32,233 bases of DNA, taken from positions 1 to 32,233 of the forward strand of contig JAQWPZ010000197.1 of assembly GCA_029245125.1 (NCBI GenBank), given 5' to 3'. The position numbers were made by a program, and so were the translations under genes. Positions 1 through 8,327 of this stretch are shown here, piece by piece. The stretch comes from Rubripirellula sp. Lineage in GTDB: Bacteria > Planctomycetota > Planctomycetia > Pirellulales > Pirellulaceae. Position 1 is the stretch's first letter. The number at the start of each line of letters is the position of its first letter. The notes under the pieces are model-generated. The model worked only from the letters and a program-made list of their open reading frames with translations. It had not been told where the DNA came from and did not search any database.

Positions 1-8
1 TTGATGAT

Positions 9-284
9 CTACCGCCGTGCGGCCAAAATCCTGCTCGACGCTAGCCATGGTATTGGGAGTGGGATGGCCTTGTCGATTTCGTCGGCCGGCTTTTTGATCA
101 GCTGCCAATCGTCGATTGCATTGCGGCAGGGGAGAAGTGAATTCTCCAACCGCTTCACCTTCGGGGTGTGTGGCCCGCCACTCCTTTGCTTGACCGTGAT
201 CACGCTCAGGCCCCAATAGGAATCGAGACGAATCTTTGTGTCATTGCCCCGAGTTTTCTTTCTCAAAGGGAATGATTCGCTCAC
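9..284 (-). CDS. possible small hypothetical protein (91 aa)
   Basis: An open frame with a GTG start begins 13 bp after the stop of the diguanylate cyclase gene on the same strand and ends with TAG near the window edge. The product is basic, with no signal peptide, membrane segment or motif that I recognise. The only start signal is an AGG touching the GTG, so initiation would rely on read-through from the upstream gene. Its close spacing is the main argument that it is real; the opposite strand of this stretch is also open, which weakens the case. No function can be assigned. Confidence 0.35.
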   Translation of the reverse strand: MSESFPLRKKTRGNDTKIRLDSYWGLSVITVKQRSGGPHTPKVKRLENSLLPCRNAIDDWQLIKKPADEIDKAIPLPIPWLASSRILAARR

Positions 285-297
285 CTGCCATCAGCTG

Positions 298-1176
298 TTA
301 AAAAACGGTGCGGTTGCGACCGCCATGCTTGGCGTCGTAGAGGCGTTGGTCAGCATCATGCAACAGTTCACTTGCAGTTCCCAGATCTTTTGCATCTGGT
401 GCAACCACGCCCAGGCTGACAGTTAGATTGATCTCACCGGCTGGTGAGTTGAGTGGGCTTTTGGCGATTTCTTTTCGGCATGTTTCGGCAATCAATGCGG
501 CATCCTCGGCATTGGCCTCCACCAATACGATGGCGAATTCCTCTCCACCAAATCTCGCTAGCACATCGTCCTGGCGAATCACGCTTTGCAAGCGTTTCGA
601 AATTTCTCGCAAAACAAAATCACCGATCGCATGCCCAAATCGATCGTTGACAGATTTGAAGTGATCGACGTCCATCATGATGACGGCGATTGGTCGATCG
701 TGTCTTCGGCAGCGGGCCACTTCGCGTTCAAGGGTTTCTTGCAGATAACGCTTGTTGTACGCGTTCGTCAAGCCATCGCGAGTCATCATTGAATAGACGG
801 TCGCATGGTATTGCGTTTCCAGATCGTCGTCCGCCAGAAAGCGAAACACGTGACTTCCGAGCTGAATGCAGTCACCACTCTTGAGCGTTCGTTTAACGAT
901 TGATTCACCGTTGACCAACACGCCGTTGGTGCTATCCAAATCGATCAGCACGATGCCTCGATCGGTCTTCCAGATTTCGGCATGGTTTCGGGAAACCGCA
1001 TCATCGCAGATTGGCAAGTTGCACTCACTGCTTCTGCCAAGCACAAAGCGACCATTTTCCAAAGCAACTGGACCACGATTCAGATCTAAGGGATAGATCT
1101 GAACGATCGATTGGTGGCAACTTTTTGGTGCTGCCGCCTTGGTCGGATAGTTGACAGTGTGTTGTGTCGTTTTCAT
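298..1176 (-). CDS. FHA domain-containing diguanylate cyclase (GGDEF)
   Basis: Predicted cytoplasmic enzyme making cyclic di-GMP from two GTP, with an N-terminal phosphothreonine-binding FHA domain as sensor. The FHA domain (about residues 35-112) shows the conserved GR-S (47-49), SRNH (62-65) and STNG (82-85) elements. The GGDEF domain (about 128-292) carries the active-site signature GGEEF at 210-214, metal-binding Asp in the MDVDHFK segment, and RQDD at 201-204, the RxxD product-inhibition site five residues before GGEEF, so feedback inhibition is likely. There is no membrane segment. I use the ATG at 1176; a TTG two codons upstream is also open, and neither has a clear ribosome-binding site. 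This is a complete, ordinary member of the family, and its phosphoprotein partner is unknown. Confidence 0.95.
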   Translation of the reverse strand: MKTTQHTVNYPTKAAAPKSCHQSIVQIYPLDLNRGPVALENGRFVLGRSSECNLPICDDAVSRNHAEIWKTDRGIVLIDLDSTNGVLVNGESIVKRTLKSGDCIQLGSHVFRFLADDDLETQYHATVYSMMTRDGLTNAYNKRYLQETLEREVARCRRHDRPIAVIMMDVDHFKSVNDRFGHAIGDFVLREISKRLQSVIRQDDVLARFGGEEFAIVLVEANAEDAALIAETCRKEIAKSPLNSPAGEINLTVSLGVVAPDAKDLGTASELLHDADQRLYDAKHGGRNRTVF

Positions 1177-1251
1177 TAGCAATAAACCGCGAGCGAGGCT
1201 GGCCTGCTCCGTTGTTCGTAAACGTCATCCTTCGACGTAACCAAGCAAATT

Positions 1252-1269
1252 AGCGAATTCGGATTCGCT
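1252..1269 (-). terminator. possible weak terminator hairpin
   Basis: A perfect 7-bp inverted repeat (AGCGAAT / ATTCGCT) closes on a 4-base loop, and on the minus strand it is followed by AATTTGCTT. It lies between the end of the PIG-L gene and the start of the diguanylate cyclase gene, where a terminator would fit. The stem is A/T-containing and the T-tract poor, so this is only a candidate. Confidence 0.25.
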
Positions 1270-1389
1270 CCTAGCCGCTACGGCAAAGGATGCCTCACGA
1301 AACCCCTCGTTCGTACCGCTCCAATCAGCCATCCGGGAACGGAGGGCTAAGAATCGAGCGAAGATAGCTGATGGAAGTGATTGTGACGG

Positions 1390-2133
1390 TTATTCGCTTT
1401 TGCCGAACACTGTCTGCACCAAATCATCGACTGAAAATGGCTTAGCCGCGCAAAAGGACTCACCCGCCCTGACGCCGGCGGCGGTGCCCGTCACCACAGC
1501 TGCGGCCCGAACCCTTTCGAACAAATTTGCTTTGTGCGCGAATTGTGATTCGTAACACTCCAGTGAAGCAATTTTTTGATCGAGAGTCTTTGAGATATCA
1601 ACGATCAGGTGATGGGATTGCCCCGGAATCGTATCTGGCTCGACTGCCAACCGAAAATAAAGTTGCCTTTGAATCGTGTGCACCGGCAATTCATCAAAAT
1701 GGGCGTCCCATTTCGTTAAGCGACTATAGAAAATGGCTGCGTCGGTGATCTGCATTGCCTGCCAGTGGTCAGGTGATGCCATCGGAGTTTTGTCGCCAAA
1801 GCCGATGACCAAGCGGGGGCGCCACCGGCGGAATTCCTTCGCCAAAGCGACGCGATGCTCAAAGCAATCGATCAATCTGCGGTTGGGAAGATCGAGTAAT
1901 ATTCGTTCGTGCACTCCAAGCTTCTCAGCCGCCTGTTTTGCTTCTTCCATGCGAAATTCGGGGCCCGGTGAATTCGGTGTCGGCTCACCGTCGGTCAAAT
2001 CAATGATGCCGACGCGGTAGCCCTGCTGCACAAGCTTGGCCAATGTTCCGCCGCAAGCGATTTCGACGTCATCGGGGTGTGCACCCACGGCAATGACGTC
2101 GAGCGGCGTTGGCAATTCTCGGTTTTGGTTCAT
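1390..2133 (-). CDS. PIG-L (LmbE-like) family deacetylase, possibly BshB1-type
   Basis: Zinc-dependent de-N-acetylase of the PIG-L/LmbE superfamily, which removes acetyl groups from N-acetylglucosaminyl compounds. The signature AHPDDVE sits at residues 18-24 (His19 and Asp22 are expected zinc ligands, Asp21 the general base), followed by the usual GG turn and a later SPDHW segment holding another metal-ligand His. The ATG at 2133 is chosen because GGAG lies 8 bases before it; the longer open frame upstream has no support. At 247 residues it is close in size to BshB1, the GlcNAc-malate deacetylase of bacillithiol synthesis, and the order of motifs also resembles that group. No other bacillithiol gene is nearby, so the substrate is unproven. 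Confidence 0.9.
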   Translation of the reverse strand: MNQNRELPTPLDVIAVGAHPDDVEIACGGTLAKLVQQGYRVGIIDLTDGEPTPNSPGPEFRMEEAKQAAEKLGVHERILLDLPNRRLIDCFEHRVALAKEFRRWRPRLVIGFGDKTPMASPDHWQAMQITDAAIFYSRLTKWDAHFDELPVHTIQRQLYFRLAVEPDTIPGQSHHLIVDISKTLDQKIASLECYESQFAHKANLFERVRAAAVVTGTAAGVRAGESFCAAKPFSVDDLVQTVFGKSE

Positions 2134-2294
2134 CAAATCAACTCCAGCTAGGGTCGGTACGGGCTTGATTGTGCCAGATAAACGGCACAATCCGCAGCTC
2201 CCTAGCAAACAGGCCGGATGAGCCCGTCATTTTTCAGATTGGCTCATGGTCAGACGTCGAAACGGGGCGGTTGGGACTATGGTTGAAAGTGTCA

Positions 2295-2343
2295 GGGGGA
2301 CGCAAGCTGACTTTGACCAACACCAAGATATTAAGCGTCCCCC
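2295..2343. repeat. 9-bp perfect inverted repeat with 31-nt loop
   Basis: GGGGGACGC at 2295-2303 is matched exactly by GCGTCCCCC at 2335-2343. With the terminator-like hairpin that starts 7 bases later it forms a compact two-stem structure. This could be a small RNA or a copy of an interspersed palindromic (REP-like) element; the window has only one copy, so I cannot tell which. Confidence 0.6.
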
Positions 2344-2350
2344 CGTGCGA

Positions 2351-2388
2351 GGCGGGGTCGGTCCTTCGGGATCGGCCTCGCCTTTTTT
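2351..2388 (+). terminator. strong intrinsic terminator on the plus strand
   Basis: Bases 2351-2364 pair along their whole length with 2369-2382 (14 pairs, three of them G-U) around a TTCG tetraloop, followed directly by TTTTTT at 2383-2388. This is a near-ideal Rho-independent terminator, but both flanking genes are on the minus strand, so it ends no visible protein gene. It may end an unannotated small RNA or antisense transcript that starts upstream. Confidence 0.65.
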
Positions 2389-2538
2389 CGTGTCGATTCT
2401 GAACGCGAAGAGGCTGCCGCGGGGCTTCACCAGACACAGCATGATCAGCCTCTGGATCGAGTCCAAGGTTGCGCGGCAATGACGTGTTGAGAGGCGAGTG
2501 GTGCAAACCGGTTTCTCCCGCTTGCAACCGTCGACATT

Positions 2539-2586
2539 CACTGAGCAGATTTGGCACTGAGCAGATTCGGCACTGAGCAGATTCGG
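2539..2586. repeat. three tandem copies of a 16-bp unit
   Basis: The unit CACTGAGCAGATTCGG is repeated three times without spacers (2539-2554, 2555-2570, 2571-2586); the first copy differs by one base. It lies beyond the 3' end of the cytochrome gene. There are no spacers, so it is not CRISPR. Confidence 0.85.
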
Positions 2587-2594
2587 CTGGCAGA

Positions 2595-2628
2595 GCGATC
2601 TGCCCGAAATTGCGATCTGCCCGGAATT
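2595..2628. repeat. two tandem copies of a 17-bp unit
   Basis: GCGATCTGCCCGAAATT at 2595-2611 is followed directly by a copy with one change at 2612-2628. Its ATCTGC core is the reverse complement of GCAGAT in the preceding 16-bp repeats, so the two blocks could fold together. Confidence 0.8.
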
Positions 2629-2706
2629 GCAAACGTTATCTAACATCACCTGGACATGGTGAACGGTCGATCTGGTCGGCGGGCAAATCCGACGTGCTTT
2701 CCCACG

Positions 2707-4467
2707 TCAGTCCGTTCCGTAGTGCTCGACTTCAGGCCAATAGACATCCTCGAACGCATCGGTTTCGTGGAAGTCGGGACTGTTGTCCAGGTCATGGCAT
2801 TTCATGCAGTGGTCTCGAGCGTTCTCGAGTTTCAATACCATTGCCTCTCTTAACTGTTTCTTGACCTCATCGCTGACTGTTGAGTCTTTGACTTCTGCTG
2901 CGGAGTGATCTGAGCCAGGGCCGTGGCAATTTTCGCATCCGCTACCGGTCAAGTGTTCATGCGAGCTGAGTGAAAGGTAGCCCGATTCGTAAGGATAGTA
3001 ATCTTGAGGGTTCCAGCCAGTGACATGACAACTCAGGCATTCAGGGTCAAAGTGTCGTGCGATGTCACTGCGTTCCTTGGGCGGTTTCACAAGATCGGTG
3101 GTTGCATTGAAGTGGGGTGTTCCTTGCCAGATATCATAAGCCGTTGTGTGGCATTCACCACATTTTGCGCTGCCGACATATTTTTGGCCGGAGCTATTTG
3201 GTATTGGCGGCAGAAGGCCCAATCCTTGCAGTCCCACGTCTCGCAGTTGGTCCTGGTACTCTCGCATCACCTTCCGCATTTCGGGAGCGTCTTCGAACTC
3301 ATGGGTGAGGGCGACACGCGAGTACTTCATTCCTTCCTTGGCGAAGAATCCGATGACGCCAGCGTACATGCCTTTGTTCCCGGTGACGATCATCTTTGTT
3401 TCCGATCCTTCAATTGGCTCAGCGCGATAAGTCGGCTCGCCGTAACCGCCGGCAACAACCACTAATTGAAATCCCGGCACGGCGCGGACTAAGTCTTGGG
3501 CTGCTTCTTCTTCACCATAAAACATCAGAATACGGCTGTCGGTACCCTCTTTAGCCAACGTTTGGACTGCTGCCTGGGTCGCTTCGACGATCGGTTTGAT
3601 GACGATCTCTTCGCTGGTGGTGACTTCCAATGACTCGGGGTCAAGCACACTCGTAATCCCAATTCGGAACCCGTTTTTGACAACGATTTTTGTCAGTGGC
3701 ATCAACGATTCGTCAATCAGCACGACGTTTGCGGAGACGAACAAAGCCGAAGCGGGATCATCGGCGGCCGCAACGGCAAGTAGTTCTCCGACACCCAGAC
3801 GGAGGTCATCTGGGCCAAAGCCGACGGCGCTGTAGTCCATCTGCTTGAGAGCTTTGGCCGTTTGTTGCAGTTTGATTTCGGCTTGGCGACCATAACGTCG
3901 AACTTGGTTTCCGGCATCAATGGCGATCAGAGGCCAATTCTTTTCTTCCAGGCTTTTCATGAAGGTGTATCGCCGAGCGAGTCCACCCTTTTGTCGATCC
4001 AGGCCGGTGCAGCCGCATGGCTCGATGTATCCGTGTTGGTTTCCGGTGACCACCAATGCAGCAAGCGGCTCTCGCCATTCTTTGTACGACGAGGGCCCTT
4101 GCCCGTCGGGAAAGACAGCCTCGATCTCTTCACTGTTCGCCCCGTCTGGCGTTGTCGCAGCGGTTGTGGGGGAACCGGTCTCTGCATCGGCAGTGGCAGC
4201 ATCTGGACCAGTCGGCGGTTCACCGTTCGTGCCACCCGCTTGTCCCTCCTCGGTCGCTGATTCCAAATCTAGTAACTCGGGTGGCGTGATGGGAGCATCT
4301 ACCAGACGCCCCGGATCGGCATCGGGATCACCGATCGCGAGTTGCGTGTCGGCGACCTCGGGCGGAGGCGGACTGCATCCCGAGGGAATTAACCCCAAGG
4401 CACTCAGGATAGGTGCGACAATTATCCACCGAATCGCACGTTGGGACCAAAGCGTAGAGCGGTTCAT
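2707..4467 (-). CDS. lipoprotein with 5'-nucleotidase-like region fused to tetrahaem cytochrome c
   Basis: Predicted exported lipoprotein of 586 residues. An N-terminal signal ends in the lipobox LIPSGC, with Cys31 as the lipidation site. A low-complexity Ala/Thr/Pro/Glu linker (about 35-125) follows. Residues 135-390 resemble the metallophosphoesterase/5'-nucleotidase (UshA-like) fold, with NQHGYIEPCGC and DAGN segments; several usual catalytic His/Asp are not obvious, so this part may be inactive. The C-terminal third has four CxxCH haem sites (Cys436-His440, 477-481, 511-515, 554-558), as in cytochrome c554-type proteins. It starts 37 bp after the DUF1573 gene, making it the last gene of the run. 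A periplasmic electron-transfer or redox-sensing role is likely, but the partner is unknown. The start has no clear ribosome-binding site. Confidence 0.88.
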   Translation of the reverse strand: MNRSTLWSQRAIRWIIVAPILSALGLIPSGCSPPPPEVADTQLAIGDPDADPGRLVDAPITPPELLDLESATEEGQAGGTNGEPPTGPDAATADAETGSPTTAATTPDGANSEEIEAVFPDGQGPSSYKEWREPLAALVVTGNQHGYIEPCGCTGLDRQKGGLARRYTFMKSLEEKNWPLIAIDAGNQVRRYGRQAEIKLQQTAKALKQMDYSAVGFGPDDLRLGVGELLAVAAADDPASALFVSANVVLIDESLMPLTKIVVKNGFRIGITSVLDPESLEVTTSEEIVIKPIVEATQAAVQTLAKEGTDSRILMFYGEEEAAQDLVRAVPGFQLVVVAGGYGEPTYRAEPIEGSETKMIVTGNKGMYAGVIGFFAKEGMKYSRVALTHEFEDAPEMRKVMREYQDQLRDVGLQGLGLLPPIPNSSGQKYVGSAKCGECHTTAYDIWQGTPHFNATTDLVKPPKERSDIARHFDPECLSCHVTGWNPQDYYPYESGYLSLSSHEHLTGSGCENCHGPGSDHSAAEVKDSTVSDEVKKQLREAMVLKLENARDHCMKCHDLDNSPDFHETDAFEDVYWPEVEHYGTD

Positions 4468-4504
4468 GAAGTGTTACGGCTGTTGGAATGGGACGCGTGG
4501 GTCT

Positions 4505-5770
4505 CTATCTACCTTCGACAGAAAACTTCAGGGCGATCCGCATCTTCGTCACCTTGGGATTGTCAGAGCCGATTATGATTTGGCCATAATCTTTTGAGTG
4601 ACTCCCCACGCGTGCTACGGTCTCCTCCCCGGGCGTGAACTCAATTTCCAAGGGATACAAGGTCATCGATCCTCGGCCTATCGGCTCGCCAAGTTTCGCA
4701 CTGATCACCTTGTCTGGAACAATACCGCTCACGCTCAGTTTCGTATTCTCACGTTCATTGCCTTTCAGCACAACGTACGTTTTTACGATCAGTGAATCAT
4801 CGCTGCTGATTTTTCCAATGTTGAAAATGTAGCCACCGCCTGGCTCTCCCTTAATCTTCGAATTCAGCATCATTCCCAACCAGCCGACCACCCGCCCTTG
4901 GGTCGACGTGCTGACGAAATATTCGAATTCCTTGCCATCGCTGTCCGGCACTGGAACCTCTTCGCCGTTCTCATCTAGTTTTCGGAACCCGAAGACGAAA
5001 TTCTGGGAAACAGCACCCTGTCTCATCCCTGCATCGATTTTGATCTTCACGCGAAAAGCTTGACGCGCGATTTTTCGCGATCCGTCAGCTTCGTCGGTCG
5101 GTATGAACGGTTCGACTTCGAATGTCGAGAGATCGGTCATCTCTTGGCTGCTGAAGCTCAGATCTGTTGGTTTGATGTCTTGGTCCATGAAGTTGTAGAT
5201 GGTGCCGCTAAGCTCGATCGGTTCGCCAGTCGCAACTTCACCGAAGGTCCAGGTTTCCGGGACCACCTCCAGGTCTTCAACGACTTTGCCTTCGATTTCG
5301 AACGACAAGACAACCTGATAGGGGTCGTTTGTGATGACTTGGGCAGTTTGGTTGAACTCTGTCTGACCGCTTTTTACGGTCCACGACAGCTTGATGTCTG
5401 ATTCTTCGCCGGGGGCGAGCGTGCTGTTCTTGAGCTCTCCCAGTGTGCATTTGCAGGTGGTCGCCCCTAACCGCAGGGTCAGGTCATCTTCGCCGATGTT
5501 CTTGATCTTGAAGACATGCTCACCATCGGTGTTCGGGCTCATCACCCCAAAATCGTGTGTGATGTCGCCGATCACCTCCACGCGGGCCTTACTGGATACG
5601 TCGACGTCGTCGGGGCTCCGCACTTTGGTGAGTGAATCGTAGTTCGATGGTGCCATCGAAAACGAGGCAAAGTAAACCTCCCGGTCGCCGTATTTTCGCT
5701 GGTTTACACTCCACGCAATCGTTGCGCCCGCGACAGTTGCAAGCACCAAAAACGCCAAAAACTTTTTCAT
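4505..5770 (-). CDS. DUF1573 domain-containing exported protein
   Basis: 421-residue protein with an N-terminal hydrophobic segment (about residues 4-20) that is either a signal peptide or an anchor. Residues 65-165 match the DUF1573 pattern: a HDFG strand, an HVFKIKN segment, a CKC motif at Cys106/Cys108, then APGE and an ITNDP strand, giving an Ig-like ASH/MSP-type domain. A second beta-rich region follows. The molecular role of DUF1573 is not known. Its ATG overlaps the stop of the 61-residue ORF before it (ATGA), and I see no ribosome-binding site of its own, so it is probably translated by coupling. It precedes the tetrahaem cytochrome gene by 37 bp. Confidence 0.9.
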   Translation of the reverse strand: MKKFLAFLVLATVAGATIAWSVNQRKYGDREVYFASFSMAPSNYDSLTKVRSPDDVDVSSKARVEVIGDITHDFGVMSPNTDGEHVFKIKNIGEDDLTLRLGATTCKCTLGELKNSTLAPGEESDIKLSWTVKSGQTEFNQTAQVITNDPYQVVLSFEIEGKVVEDLEVVPETWTFGEVATGEPIELSGTIYNFMDQDIKPTDLSFSSQEMTDLSTFEVEPFIPTDEADGSRKIARQAFRVKIKIDAGMRQGAVSQNFVFGFRKLDENGEEVPVPDSDGKEFEYFVSTSTQGRVVGWLGMMLNSKIKGEPGGGYIFNIGKISSDDSLIVKTYVVLKGNERENTKLSVSGIVPDKVISAKLGEPIGRGSMTLYPLEIEFTPGEETVARVGSHSKDYGQIIIGSDNPKVTKMRIALKFSVEGR

Positions 5771-5952
5771 AATCGATATTTAGACGACGGAGAAGGCTTC
5801 AATCGTTCAACAGGCGAAGTTGAGATCTTTTTCGGATCCAACCCCAGGGGCAGTACGAGATTGTCGGCCGGTTGGTTCACCGCGGTCAACATGGCAACCG
5901 ATCGCCGTTCAGCGCGGATCGAACAGTCTGTTACCCAGAGGAGTGGGGTCAC
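5767..5952 (-). CDS. small coupled ORF (61 aa), function unknown
   Basis: A 61-residue frame bridges the O-antigen-ligase gene and the DUF1573 gene exactly: its GTG start overlaps the upstream stop (GTGA) and its TGA overlaps the downstream ATG (ATGA). The product has no signal peptide, no membrane helix and no recognised motif; the C-terminal part is rich in Pro, Ser and Lys. The downstream ATG lacks its own ribosome-binding site, so translation through this frame would explain how DUF1573 is expressed. That double overlap is the evidence for a real gene. Confidence 0.55.
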   Translation of the reverse strand: MTPLLWVTDCSIRAERRSVAMLTAVNQPADNLVLPLGLDPKKISTSPVERLKPSPSSKYRL

Positions 5953-8327
5953 CTTGGGGGTAAAAGATCGGCGGCCGCTTTCAGGCTTGGTCCGTTTTTA
6001 GCCGTCGATCCCAGGATTTGCACCGGATACACCTGTTGGCGGCTCAGAGATCGCTCGATGTTGCCCCCCGATTCACTCAATACCCAAGCTCGCAGACTGA
6101 GCGATTTTGCGGCATCGGCTTCGCCTTGTGCCTCGGCGATTAAGGACATTTGAGCCATCAGCCATTGGTCCGAAGGGCTCCACTGCACGGCTTTTTCAAA
6201 GGTTTCGGCTGCTGCCTGTAGGTCTGCCGGATTCCCATACCGCTGATAGATGTGCAACTGCTGGCTGCCGATCATTCGATAAACGGCCGGCGCGTCCCCT
6301 GCCCGTTCTTTCGCGATCTGTAGCCATTCAGACCAACGCTGGTGCATCGAGGGGGTGTCCGCCTGCAGAATAAGAGCCCAACGATACCAGTCCGCCAGCC
6401 ACAGCACGGCTTCTGGTGACCACGGATCGGCTGCAACCGCCAGTTCCAGTACCTCGCGACGCCGCTGGGGCTGCGGAATATTGATTGCCGCAGCCATCAA
6501 CTGCCGCTTTTGCTGAACGGGCCGAATCGAGATGACGTACAACGAGCCCATCAATAGGATTCCGACCCCTAGAATGACCCAATGAGGCTTCTGGCGATTG
6601 ATGACTGAGCCTTCTGGAGTTTCTCTCGGAGTCGGGCTGATTCGGGTCAGTAATCCGCCGCCCAACCAGAATGCGATGGCCACCCCCGGCACCGTCCAAC
6701 CACCGGCCGCCATCAAGTGAATCGCAATCGAAATCAGGATCACGAACCAAACGTGATCGATCGCTCGATCGGAGAATGATTGCACCGCTTGCCATAGCAG
6801 GCAGCCGATCGCGATTGAAAGAGGAACCACCCACAGGTTCGCTTCCAGGTCTGGTGGCAGCCGACTCGCCAAGCCGAGCAACCACACCATCACAAAGGAA
6901 AGACCGGCTCCCAGCCAAACCCAGCGATGTCGATCATCTGGAACCGCAGTCGCTGCCGCGTCAGCTGATGTTCCCTCTGCTGGATTGATCAGCCGAATGC
7001 CGCCGGCAACAACCAAGGCGGCTAGTAATCCGAGCCCCAAGAAACCACCACTCGCCAGTGTCTCTACGAATAGGTTATGCGGTTCCGCGATCTGTTCGTG
7101 TGCTGACGCTTCACGATACTGTTCATAAATGGATTGAAAGTTGCCAGGGCCAGCGCCAAACCAAGGATGATCCAGCATCAGGTTCCAAGTCGAACGCCAG
7201 TATTGAAATCGAAAGGCCAGCGATTGAGGCGCCTGTTCAAACCATTCTCGATTGCCCATCGTCGCCAAGAAAACGACAACGGCGATGCCGAGCAGCATCG
7301 CTACCGACACACCGATGTAGAGGACCCGTTTGTTACGACCGCGGAGCGAGGCGGCAACAATCACGATCGAAATGCCAATCAGCATCGCAAGAGTTGCTGA
7401 GCGACTGCGGGCGGCCATCAAGCTGCCGCTGCATACAAGCACGAGGGCTGCTGCGCCGAACCACTGCTGCGGTGTTAAAGATCGGTAACGCCAACGAATC
7501 AATCCGACGCCCGCAATCACACCAACCAGCAAGGCTGCCGCCAGCGAGTTGGCTAATGCAAATGTGCCAGTTGGACCACCGTCGAAAAGCCGGTTCTCGA
7601 ATACCATTCGTTCGGCAGATCCAGCAGGTGCTTCGACACCCGCCAGTTCCAGAATCCGTTCGGGGTCTTGTCGGTATTCAGCGCGATTCGTCGGCAACGA
7701 GACAAAGTATTGGTGCAATCCATGAACGGCTAAACCGAATGCACAGATGATCGCCAACATCGTCAAAGCACGGCGGACTGCCAGACTTTGGCAGAGAATT
7801 CGGGACGAAGTGAATAGTGCAGCGGCTGTGACCCACAGCCATCCTTCGTTGGTCGCCATCCGCAAGTTGCCGGTTGCTGAAGTGCCCCAAGCAGCAAACA
7901 TCATCCAAGCGGCCAAGCACCAAGGGGCGATAGTCAACACACGTTCGGTCTTTGACCAATGTTGCCACGCTCGGCGTTCGAAGCCAAACCCCATGCAGAT
8001 TGTCCCGGTCGCCAGGGATAACAATGCCAGCCAGAGGGCGTCTCCCTGCTCGACCGAAATACTGTCGCTCGGATAATACGCGACATACACGACAACGCCG
8101 GCGAAAAGTCCAGCGGCAATGGAAAGCGGGTCCAGTCGTGTTCGAAGGCTTGAAGATGCGGCCATCGTGCGATCGGCTCCCCCCGGTGCTTTTTCCGCAC
8201 GCTCTGTTCCCGCACGCTCTGTTCCCGCACGCTCCGCTCGCGGGCCACGGTTGCTCTCCGCTGCTCCCTCGTTGGCCGGCCGCGTGGGTCTTTGCGAGCC
8301 TGGTTTTACTCGTCGTCTTTTCGCCAT
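5949..8327 (-). CDS. O-antigen ligase/polymerase (Wzy_C) with C-terminal TPR-like region
   Basis: 792-residue polytopic membrane protein. After a basic cytoplasmic N-terminus with RAGTE repeats come about a dozen hydrophobic segments, with a periplasmic loop carrying GAGPGNFQSIYEQY and EPHNLFVETLASGG, the usual Wzy_C/WaaL signature. The last 200 residues are soluble and rich in Ala and Trp helices (AADPWSPEAVLWLADWY, AAETFEKAVQWSPSD), typical of TPR. Such proteins join or polymerise lipid-linked glycans outside the inner membrane. The ATG at 8327 is chosen because it opens the conserved reading, overlaps the end of the upstream WecA-like gene by 22 bp, and the longer frame lies entirely inside that gene. 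Ligase and polymerase cannot be told apart from sequence alone. Confidence 0.9.
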   Translation of the reverse strand: MAKRRRVKPGSQRPTRPANEGAAESNRGPRAERAGTERAGTERAEKAPGGADRTMAASSSLRTRLDPLSIAAGLFAGVVVYVAYYPSDSISVEQGDALWLALLSLATGTICMGFGFERRAWQHWSKTERVLTIAPWCLAAWMMFAAWGTSATGNLRMATNEGWLWVTAAALFTSSRILCQSLAVRRALTMLAIICAFGLAVHGLHQYFVSLPTNRAEYRQDPERILELAGVEAPAGSAERMVFENRLFDGGPTGTFALANSLAAALLVGVIAGVGLIRWRYRSLTPQQWFGAAALVLVCSGSLMAARSRSATLAMLIGISIVIVAASLRGRNKRVLYIGVSVAMLLGIAVVVFLATMGNREWFEQAPQSLAFRFQYWRSTWNLMLDHPWFGAGPGNFQSIYEQYREASAHEQIAEPHNLFVETLASGGFLGLGLLAALVVAGGIRLINPAEGTSADAAATAVPDDRHRWVWLGAGLSFVMVWLLGLASRLPPDLEANLWVVPLSIAIGCLLWQAVQSFSDRAIDHVWFVILISIAIHLMAAGGWTVPGVAIAFWLGGGLLTRISPTPRETPEGSVINRQKPHWVILGVGILLMGSLYVISIRPVQQKRQLMAAAINIPQPQRRREVLELAVAADPWSPEAVLWLADWYRWALILQADTPSMHQRWSEWLQIAKERAGDAPAVYRMIGSQQLHIYQRYGNPADLQAAAETFEKAVQWSPSDQWLMAQMSLIAEAQGEADAAKSLSLRAWVLSESGGNIERSLSRQQVYPVQILGSTAKNGPSLKAAADLLPPR
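8195..8239. repeat. in-frame 15-bp repeat encoding RAGTE
   Basis: The 15-bp unit at 8195-8209 is repeated exactly at 8210-8224, with a diverged third copy at 8225-8239. Being a multiple of three it lengthens the cytoplasmic N-terminus of the O-antigen-ligase protein without shifting frame. Confidence 0.85.

Larger units (their letters stand above)
2134..2706. other. 573-bp non-coding stretch with repeats and hairpins
   Basis: Two overlapping minus-strand frames exist here, but they run through hairpins and tandem repeats and encode nothing recognisable, so I treat the stretch as non-coding. It holds an inverted repeat at 2295-2343, a strong plus-strand terminator-like hairpin at 2351-2388, a 3 x 16-bp direct repeat at 2539-2586 and a 2 x 17-bp direct repeat at 2595-2628. 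It separates the cytochrome operon from the PIG-L gene. Confidence 0.6.

Noticed and set aside
2227..2649. Two overlapping minus-strand ORFs (140 and 132 codons)
   Set aside because: They run through strong hairpins and tandem repeats in two frames at once, with no known family; repeats generate the open frame.
6328..7968. Several long ORFs on both strands within the ligase gene
   Set aside because: Shadow frames of a GC-rich membrane-protein gene; none shows a family motif.
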